10,640 nucleotides of DNA from assembly GCA_030445875.1 (NCBI GenBank), contig JASUSX010000046.1, forward strand, positions 1 to 10,640, in the 5' to 3' direction. The position numbers were made by a program, and so were the translations under genes. Shown here piece by piece: positions 6,571 through 10,640 of this stretch; the first letter of the stretch is position 1, and each line of letters starts with the position of its first letter. The notes beneath the pieces are model-generated. The model saw nothing but the letters and a program-made list of their open reading frames with translations. It searched no databases and was not told the origin of the DNA. This DNA is from Clostridia bacterium (GTDB taxonomy: Bacteria > Bacillota > DSM-521 > Neomoorellales > Neomoorellaceae).

Positions 6571-6595
6571 CAGGCCGGCGGCCAGGGGCTATAAT
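6567..6595 (+). promoter_or_regulatory. perfect consensus sigma-A promoter for the tRNA operon
   Basis: TTGACA (6567-6572), exactly 17 bp, then TATAAT (6590-6595): both hexamers are full consensus. The predicted start near 6602 leaves a leader of about 15 bases before tRNA-Ala. The TGA of TTGACA is also the DUF1634 stop codon. Confidence 0.85.
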
Positions 6596-6616
6596 TAGTA
6601 TGTATCTTGGGCGTAC

Positions 6617-6692
<76 letters not shown>

Positions 6693-6704
6693 GCAGTTTC
6701 ACAG

Positions 6705-6779
6705 GGGCGCGTAGCTCAGTGGGAGAGCGCTTGACTCACATTCAAGAGGTCGCTGGTTCGAAACCAGCCGTGCCCACCA
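6705..6779 (+). tRNA. tRNA-Val (anticodon CAC), integration site of the downstream element
   Basis: This is a 75-nt cloverleaf with an encoded CCA. The acceptor GGGCGCG pairs with CGTGCCC (one G-U). The D stem is GCTC/GAGC. The anticodon stem CTTGA/TCAAG surrounds CTCACAT (anticodon CAC, reading GTG). The T arm is GCTGG-TTCGAAA-CCAGC. It lies 12 bases after tRNA-Ala in the same operon. A tyrosine integrase gene ends 22 bases from its 3' end, the standard arrangement when a phage or plasmid has integrated into the tRNA 3' half; the left att core should lie within about 6750-6779. Confidence 0.93.
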
Positions 6780-6790
6780 GGTATATCAAG

Positions 6791-6824
6791 GCTTCTCGGG
6801 TTTACCGGGAGGCTTTTTTCTTTT
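6791..6824 (+). terminator. intrinsic terminator of the tRNA operon, overlapping the integrase end
   Basis: GCTTCTCGG (6791-6799) pairs with CCGGGAGGC (6805-6813) around GTTTA, with two G-U pairs, followed by TTTTTTCTTTT (6814-6824). The right arm and T-run on the + strand are the last codons and stop of the integrase on the - strand. If the element joins the chromosome in the tRNA, this terminator belongs to the element. Confidence 0.8.
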
Positions 6825-8049
6825 CCAAATTGGCGTTTGGTGCCCGATTGGTGCCCAAATTATTTTCCGGCTTTTCACCGGCGCTCAGCAGCAGATCCAG
6901 CTTTGCCGCCGCCTTCGTCTTCAGGTCCAGGGAGACGTGGGTGTAAATATCTGAAGTGACGGCAATCCTGCTGTGGCCGAGCATCTCCTGGACGGTCTTT
7001 AAGGATTCTCCCAGCTCCAGGAGCAGGGTAGCGAAGGTGTGCCGGATGTCGTGGAAGCGGATGCGGGGTATGCCGGCGCGCTCCAGCATTTTCTCAAAGT
7101 GGCGAGTGAAGTTCCGCGGGTCTATAGGCTGGCCGGTTTCCAGGCAGAATACCAGGCCGTTGTCCTGGTAGGACCCGCCCAGGTGGAGCTTTTCCTGGTT
7201 CTGCCTGGCTTTATGGTGTTTCAGCTCGGCCAGGGCGTATTCGGGAATGGGGACGGTGCGTCGCGACTGGGGGGTCTTCGGCTCCTGGAATACGAGCCTG
7301 GTCTTCCTCTCACCGGGGGCGGCCCCGTGGTTTCGCACCCGGACCAGGTTCTGCTTTACGCTCAGCACCCCGGCCTTCAGATCCACGTCCTGCCACCTCA
7401 GGGCCAGAAGCTCGCCCCGCCTCAGGCCGGTGGCTACCTCCAGCAGGATGGCGGGGTAGAGCCTGTCATCCTTTACGGCAGTAAGCAGGCAGTCGACCTG
7501 CTCCCGGGTGAGGGGGGAGATTTCTTTTTTATCTTCGGCCGGCAGCACGGTCGCCTCGCTGACGTTGCGGGCCACGAGGCCATTTTTAACCGCCTGGTCC
7601 AGGGCCTCGTGGATAACGGCGTGGATGTAGCGCACCGTCCGGGGGGAGAGCCCACCTTTACCGTCTACCCGGCCCTGCTTCAACTTTTCATTGTAAAGGT
7701 GCTGCAGGTGCTCGGGGCGGAGATCCTTTAACAATAGGTTACCGATGGACGGCTTAATGTGCCGGCGGGTCAGGGTTTCGTAGCTGTCCCAGGTGGTAGG
7801 ACGCAGGTGGGGCTTCATGTATTCGTTCAGCCAGGTGTCGAGCCAGGCTCCCACCGTCATCTTGCCGGGGTCCGCGTAGGTCCCCTGCTCCAGCTCCACC
7901 AACAGGCGGGCCATTTCCTTCTCGGCCTCCCTCTTGCTGCCCTTAAATGCCCGCTTGATCCTTCTCCTTTTCCCCGTCCTGGGGTCCTTCCCGGCTTCGA
8001 TGACGATGGTCCAAGTGTTCTTGCTGCGCTTTTCTAAATGTCCCGGCAT
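6802..8049 (-). CDS. int: tyrosine recombinase / phage-type integrase
   Basis: This is a 415-residue integrase. It has an N-terminal arm-binding domain (about 1-60, basic KDPRTGKRRRIKRAF), a helical core-binding domain (about 63-165, MTVGAWLDTWL) and a catalytic domain (about 180-390). The catalytic residues are present: Arg210 in TGLRRGE, Lys258 in PKT, His333 and Arg336 in HDIRHTF, His359 in LGH, and the nucleophile Tyr369 in DIYTHV. It cuts and rejoins DNA at att sites to insert or excise the element. ATG 8049 was chosen because GGAGGTGA (8061-8054) precedes it; the frame extends to 8094 without a better signal. The last codons lie inside the tRNA terminator. It appears to be the last gene of a repressor-orf-int operon. 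Confidence 0.95.
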   Translation of the reverse strand: MPGHLEKRSKNTWTIVIEAGKDPRTGKRRRIKRAFKGSKREAEKEMARLLVELEQGTYADPGKMTVGAWLDTWLNEYMKPHLRPTTWDSYETLTRRHIKPSIGNLLLKDLRPEHLQHLYNEKLKQGRVDGKGGLSPRTVRYIHAVIHEALDQAVKNGLVARNVSEATVLPAEDKKEISPLTREQVDCLLTAVKDDRLYPAILLEVATGLRRGELLALRWQDVDLKAGVLSVKQNLVRVRNHGAAPGERKTRLVFQEPKTPQSRRTVPIPEYALAELKHHKARQNQEKLHLGGSYQDNGLVFCLETGQPIDPRNFTRHFEKMLERAGIPRIRFHDIRHTFATLLLELGESLKTVQEMLGHSRIAVTSDIYTHVSLDLKTKAAAKLDLLLSAGEKPENNLGTNRAPNANLEKKKASR

Positions 8050-8053
8050 AGAG

Positions 8054-8251
8054 TCACCTCCAGGATAATTTAAAGGGGCTATATCCTTCATCATCTTCTA
8101 CCTCCCTGGGGGCCGGGATCTCTGGCGGTGGGTCGGCTGACGACGCGGGAACATCGGTGGTCTGGCCCGTCCCCACCACCCCGACTGCGGCCCCCGGGGG
8201 GCACCGCTGCCCGCTCCGCCGCCGTGCTTTCCGCCTTTTTGCAGATAGCAC
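8054..8251 (-). CDS. possible small protein between repressor and integrase
   Basis: This is a 65-codon frame starting with GTG at 8251, six bases after the repressor stop. It ends at TGA 8056-8054, a stop codon that is part of the integrase ribosome-binding sequence GGAGGTGA. This tight packing suggests translational coupling. The N-terminus is very Arg/Lys-rich (KRRKARRRS), the middle is Gly/Pro-rich, and the C-terminus is acidic and aromatic (REVEDDEGYSPFKLSWR). No family is recognised. Its own ribosome-binding site is weak (AAGGG too close to the start), and the high local GC makes chance open frames common. Confidence 0.4.
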   Translation of the reverse strand: MLSAKRRKARRRSGQRCPPGAAVGVVGTGQTTDVPASSADPPPEIPAPREVEDDEGYSPFKLSWR

Positions 8252-8257
8252 CGCCCT

Positions 8258-8890
8258 TCACAGCTTGAACCTCACCTCCTTCACGACGCCGATGACGCGC
8301 AGGTCCTTGCCGTCGACGACGATTGGCCGGTAGGCGGGGTTTTCCGGCTTTAAGATCACCGAATCGTTGCTGCGGTAGACGCGCTTGAGAGTAGCTTCCT
8401 CGCCGTTGATCATGACGACGGCGATCTCCCCGTCTTCGCAGGTGTCCTGCTGGCGCACCAGGACCAGGTCACCGTCGTAAATGCGGGCGCCGACCATGCT
8501 GTCGCCCTTGACTTTGAGGTAAAAGTACTCGCCCCCCCGCACTTCATCGGCGGGGAGGAACTTGGTGTCGATGATGTTTTCTTCGGCCATGACAGGCTCG
8601 CCCGCCCTGATCACCCCCAGGACCGGCACCGGAACCAGGTCCCGCGCCGGCAGAATATCGCTTTCTTTGTAAATGCCGCCGGGAGCACTGCGATCGTTAC
8701 GCCCCATGAGGCTGTCCAGGCTGCATCCTAAGACGTTAGCAATTTTGAGGAGTATAGCCTCATCGGGGAACCGCTCTCCGGCTTCATACTTCGTGACCGC
8801 CGACCGGGATACGCCCAGGGCATCGGCCAGCTCCTGCTGGGAAAGGCCCTTTTTCTCCCGGTAAAACTTAAGCCGGGCGGCAAAGCTCAT
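8258..8890 (-). CDS. CI/LexA-type phage repressor (HTH + S24 self-cleaving domain)
   Basis: This is a 210-residue transcriptional repressor. Residues 1-62 form an XRE/Cro-type helix-turn-helix (LSQQELADALGVSRSAVTKYE, residues 16-36). The C-terminal part is an S24 peptidase fold with cleavage site Ala96-Gly97, nucleophile Ser131 in GDSM and general base Lys169 in ATLKR. The spacings of 35 and 38 residues fit LexA and lambda CI. It should hold the element silent and be inactivated by RecA-stimulated self-cleavage during DNA damage. ATG 8890 is supported by AAGGAGGT (8905-8898), 7 bases upstream; the frame stays open to 9001 but the extension is not domain-like. Inverted repeats upstream may be operators. 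It probably leads the operon with the 65-codon frame and int. Confidence 0.93.
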   Translation of the reverse strand: MSFAARLKFYREKKGLSQQELADALGVSRSAVTKYEAGERFPDEAILLKIANVLGCSLDSLMGRNDRSAPGGIYKESDILPARDLVPVPVLGVIRAGEPVMAEENIIDTKFLPADEVRGGEYFYLKVKGDSMVGARIYDGDLVLVRQQDTCEDGEIAVVMINGEEATLKRVYRSNDSVILKPENPAYRPIVVDGKDLRVIGVVKEVRFKL

Positions 8891-8924
8891 ATGTCCCACC
8901 TCCTTCCGCGGTAATTCTAAACAA

Positions 8925-8946
8925 TGGGCAGTTAACCTTCTGCCCA
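8925..8946. promoter_or_regulatory. inverted repeat, candidate operator upstream of the repressor
   Basis: TGGGCAG (8925-8931) and CTGCCCA (8940-8946) are perfect 7-bp arms with an 8-bp spacer that contains TTAAC. On the - strand it lies just upstream of a TAGAAT (-10-like, 8919-8914) before the repressor, so bound repressor could control its own gene. Confidence 0.45.
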
Positions 8947-9212
8947 CCTGCACCTTCCTTTTCTTTAGCAGGTTCCGGCGGGTATTAACCGTAAACCTCA
9001 AAAAACCGCCTATGGTATTCTTTTCTATTTTCCTCTAACGTTTTGCTCCAGTCCGGCTTCCAGTCCACCAGATCCAAACCATCAGTCTTGCTCACCGGGC
9101 AGCCACCTCCGGCTATGGCCTGCAGAAAATAGTTTTAACTGCGGCCTCGCCGTACCATTAACTGCCGCTTACCCTTCCTTTTCTTTTTTTGCCTACAGTA
9201 GTTTAACCGCGG
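8926..9212. repeat. five dispersed TTAACYGCSG-like decamers
   Basis: Copies are at 8935-8926 (- strand, TTAACTGCCC), 8985-8994 (TTAACCGTAA, the most divergent), 9135-9144 (TTAACTGCGG), 9158-9167 (TTAACTGCCG) and 9203-9212 (TTAACCGCGG). They lie in the control region between the repressor and the replication gene. The 9135 and 9158 copies are 23 bp apart, about two helical turns. They may be half-sites for the repressor or another regulator. Confidence 0.4.
8985..9095 (-). CDS. small 36-residue ORF upstream of the repressor
   Basis: The frame starts with GTG at 9095 and has a good ribosome-binding site, GGAGGT (9110-9105), nine bases upstream. It stops with TAA at 8987-8985, 95 bases before the repressor start. 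The product begins MSKTDGLDLVDWKPDW, continues with a charged helix-like segment (LEENRKEYHRRFFE) and ends VYG. The mixed Trp, Asp and Lys content looks like real protein rather than GC-rich noise. No family is recognised. It would be the first gene of the leftward transcript. Confidence 0.45.
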   Translation of the reverse strand: MSKTDGLDLVDWKPDWSKTLEENRKEYHRRFFEVYG

Positions 9213-9278
9213 CGCCGGCCCACCGGGCCTATGTCCGGCCCCTCACGGCCGGGCCGCCCCTGTATCTTAAGTGTCCGC

Positions 9279-9291
9279 CAGGTAATACCTG
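9279..9291. promoter_or_regulatory. palindrome CAGGT-AAT-ACCTG, candidate operator
   Basis: This is a perfect 5+3+5 palindrome. It lies just downstream of the predicted leftward start and about 12 bp before a rightward TATAAC (9303-9308), so a protein bound here could act on both directions. Confidence 0.35.
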
Positions 9292-9302
9292 TTATTTTTA
9301 AG

Positions 9303-9330
9303 TATAACACAAAATGTCTCCACATCAAGA
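9303..9330 (-). promoter_or_regulatory. possible leftward promoter for the repressor transcript
   Basis: On the - strand, TTGATG, a 16-bp spacer and TATACT fit a sigma-A promoter. Transcription would run left through the 36-residue ORF to the repressor, with a start near 9296. The stretch 9096-9300 otherwise holds only the decamer repeats and pyrimidine-rich DNA, with no supported gene. Confidence 0.35.
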
Positions 9331-9344
9331 AGCATCAAGAAAAA

Positions 9345-10238
9345 ATGTGGCGGAATGGAACTTTTATAGGCCTCATCTCCAATGCCGACGACGAGGGGCG
9401 GCTGCCCGGGCACCCGGCCCTCCTCAAGGCGACCATTTTTCCCTACGATACGGACGTCGGGCCCGGGGAGGTGGCCACCTGGCTGGAAAAACTGACGGCT
9501 AAGGGGCTGGTAGTCACCTACGAAGCCGGCGGCGAGGCCGTGATCTGGATACGCAATTTTCGTAAACACCAGACCATCAAAAAGCCCACGCCCTCGAAAC
9601 TGCCCCCGCCGCCGGAGGAGACGGCGGGATCATGCCCGGTCTGGCACACCGGAACCACGCGCCTGGAGGCGGCCCGCCGGGTCGGTACCGGCCGTCAGTA
9701 CGCGGGCATCGAGGCCGACGCGGCCTGCTGGCACGTCGTCGTTGAAGGGGCAGCTGCCGTGGGGGAGCCAGCCCGGGCATTTGCTTACGAAGCCGGGCCG
9801 GAGGCCGGTGACAGGCCCGTAATAACCCTGGATGCCGTTGACGACCGGCCGGTCCTGCCGGGAGCGGCCCCCATCCCCCCCGCCCCCGAAGCAACTCCGG
9901 CCCCTGCCGGGCGGGATCCCGGGTCAGGAGCGGTCCCACGGCGGCCCTCCTGGCCCGGTGTCGTCGCGGCCGACTCTGGCGAATGTGTACCAGCCGCCCC
10001 GGCCTTATCTGCATCTTCCCAGGACACTCTGCCGGCCGCGGAGCATGAGGGCCAATTTCCTGCCCCATCCCCTCCCTGCCCGCCCGGCCCTTCCCGGCCG
10101 GGTAGAGCGGGCGCCACCTCTCCCGTCCCGGAAAGCGCCGCGGTGACCGCCGGCGGCAGGCCCGGCCTAAGCGGGGCAGGCCCCCTGCCCGCCCGACCCG
10201 ACAACATCAGCGCCTGGCCTTACGGCGGCCTCCGGTAG
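9345..10238 (+). CDS. phage replisome-organizer-like protein, apparently damaged
   Basis: The recognisable part is at 9360-9600: TFIGLISNADDEGRLPGHPA, then KATIFPYDTD, a WLEKL segment, and FRKHQTIKKPTPSKLPPPP. This is the winged-helix N-terminal domain of Firmicute phage replication initiators (replisome organizers), which bind the phage origin and help load the host helicase. The usual first 20-30 residues are missing, and neither ATG 9345 nor an in-frame ATG at 9231 has a ribosome-binding site. After the domain, residues encoded at 9633-9731 resemble a decayed DNA-methyltransferase motif. The rest is Pro/Ala/Gly-rich with no fold visible, ending at TAG 10236-10238. Another frame stays open from 10171 to the window end. 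I infer a truncated, rearranged or frameshifted initiator gene; the start is uncertain. Confidence 0.5.
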   Translation: MWRNGTFIGLISNADDEGRLPGHPALLKATIFPYDTDVGPGEVATWLEKLTAKGLVVTYEAGGEAVIWIRNFRKHQTIKKPTPSKLPPPPEETAGSCPVWHTGTTRLEAARRVGTGRQYAGIEADAACWHVVVEGAAAVGEPARAFAYEAGPEAGDRPVITLDAVDDRPVLPGAAPIPPAPEATPAPAGRDPGSGAVPRRPSWPGVVAADSGECVPAAPALSASSQDTLPAAEHEGQFPAPSPPCPPGPSRPGRAGATSPVPESAAVTAGGRPGLSGAGPLPARPDNISAWPYGGLR

Positions 10239-10640
10239 CCCTGCAGGGGAAATTGGGTGGCCAACGCCGGGCGGCGGGCAGCTTCGGCACCCTCCAACCC
10301 CGGCCTTCTCCCACCGGGACAGCGGCGGCCCGGGACAGGCGCGTCATTGTACCGGAACCAGTCTTGGACCAGCTTCCCCGGAAAGGGGCTCGGAGCAGAC
10401 ACCTCACCGGGCCGGTCTTGCCCCGGCAGCCGGGGAAGGAGGGGCGGTCCCTGCGCCGGCACCTCAAGAGGAAGGCGGTGACGAGGCTTCAGCCGGCCGC
10501 CGGTGCGGGGCCGCGCCTGGATCAGTTGCCCACCAGTTCGGAACCAGTTCCCCACCGGTTCCCCACCGGGCCGGAACCAGTTCCGCGCCAGTTCCCCCGA
10601 AAAGAAGAGAAGAGAAGGGAAAAGAAGGAGAAGGGAAGGA
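10171..10640 (+). CDS. open frame running off the window, possible continuation of the replication gene
   Basis: In the frame one base forward of the preceding gene there is no stop from 10171 to 10640, and no ATG or GTG was seen. It encodes Pro/Gly/Ala-rich sequence, then HQFGTSSPPVPHRAGTSSAP and a highly charged tail with KRREEKGKEGEGK. Tails of that kind (EKRREE runs) follow the N-terminal domain in many Firmicute phage replication initiators, so this may be the true C-terminal part, reached after a single-base shift between 10171 and 10236. The GC content is extreme, so an open frame alone is weak evidence. Confidence 0.3.
10357..10378 (+). repeat. two outlying 11-bp iteron-like units
   Basis: ACCAGTCTTGG (10357-10367) and ACCAGCTTCCC (10368-10378) are adjacent, 11 bp each, and match the consensus ACCAGTTCCCC of the main array 140 bp to the right. 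Confidence 0.5.
10521..10597 (+). repeat. seven tandem 11-bp repeats, candidate replication-origin iterons
   Basis: The consensus is ACCAGTTCCCC. The units start at 10521 (ATCAGTTGCCC), 10532 (ACCAGTTCGGA), 10543 (ACCAGTTCCCC), 10554 (ACCGGTTCCCC), 10565 (ACCGGGCCGGA), 10576 (ACCAGTTCCGC) and 10587 (GCCAGTTCCCC), with no gaps. The 11-bp period places each unit on about the same face of the helix, and it is not a multiple of three, so it is not explained by repeats in a protein. The position after an initiator-like domain suggests origin iterons. Confidence 0.6.
10599..10640 (+). repeat. 42-nt homopurine tract at the window edge
   Basis: Every base from 10599 to the end is A or G. It directly follows the iteron-like array and may continue beyond the window. 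It could be an easily distorted or triplex-forming segment of an origin, or simply code for a Lys/Arg/Glu-rich tail. Confidence 0.5.

Noticed and set aside
8050..8094. Longer integrase start at 8094
   Set aside because: GGAGGTGA immediately precedes ATG 8049, and the extra residues overlap the neighbouring frame.
8891..9001. Longer repressor start at 9001
   Set aside because: AAGGAGGT is well placed for ATG 8890, where HTH repressors normally begin; the extension covers the operator-like repeat.
9577..10555. Long open frames on the - strand in the GC-rich end
   Set aside because: Their products are Arg/Pro/Gly-rich without any domain, as expected from frames opposite or out of phase in DNA with few A/T-containing stops.
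10521..10597. CRISPR array
   Set aside because: The repeats are 11 bp and directly adjacent, with no unique spacers and no cas genes.

Overview
The window looks like chromosomal DNA of a thermophilic, anaerobic Firmicute, most like Moorella / Thermoanaerobacterales. The reasons are strong AGGAGG-type ribosome-binding sites, sigma-A promoters of the TTGACA/TATAAT type, and a gene mix of a COG1313 radical-SAM protein, an ETF:quinone-oxidoreductase-type fixC-fixX pair, a zinc-ribbon protein and a TauE + DUF1634 pair. The genus is inferred from style and gene content, not from a marker gene.

Layout, left to right. (1) 1-417: no protein gene. This is a structured, AT-rich region that may encode a non-coding RNA. 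It contains a TATAAT box, a branched GC-rich fold with a U-tract, and further hairpins. (2) 418-2454, + strand: a five-helix membrane protein of unknown function, a COG1313 (PflX-type) radical-SAM protein and a small two-zinc-ribbon protein. The last two have their own promoters with unusual inverted repeats or a switch-like leader. A perfect 14-bp hairpin at 2482-2515 separates this block from the next, convergent one. (3) 5270-2524, - strand: fixC, fixX, then a secreted coiled-coil protein resembling the N-terminal half of PcsB/CwlO. fixC carries two opposite single-base frameshifts that together restore the exact 1311-nt length. (4) 5359-6570, + strand: a TauE/SafE transporter and its DUF1634 partner, divergent from fixC. 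(5) 6567-6824: a tRNA-Ala(CGC) / tRNA-Val(CAC) operon with a perfect consensus promoter and a terminator.

(6) From about 6780 to the end of the window: the left part of an integrated mobile element, probably a prophage or integrative plasmid, inserted at the 3' end of the tRNA-Val gene. On the - strand a tyrosine integrase lies downstream of a CI/LexA-type repressor with a complete S24 self-cleavage triad, and a compact 65-codon frame sits between them. Upstream of the repressor lie a 36-codon ORF and a control region with repeated TTAACYGCSG decamers and palindromes. On the + strand comes a damaged-looking gene with a phage replisome-organizer domain, then a segment resembling a decayed DNA-methyltransferase motif, then very GC-rich Pro/Ala-rich sequence. 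The window ends in seven tandem 11-bp iteron-like repeats (10521-10597) followed by a 42-nt all-purine run. This arrangement suggests a replication origin placed inside or next to the initiator gene, as in lambdoid phages. The right end of the element, with the second att copy, is outside the window.

The most notable items are the iteron-like array, the candidate RNA at the left end, the paired frameshifts in fixC, the mutually exclusive leader folds before the zinc-ribbon gene, and the integrase C-terminus that is written inside the tRNA operon terminator.
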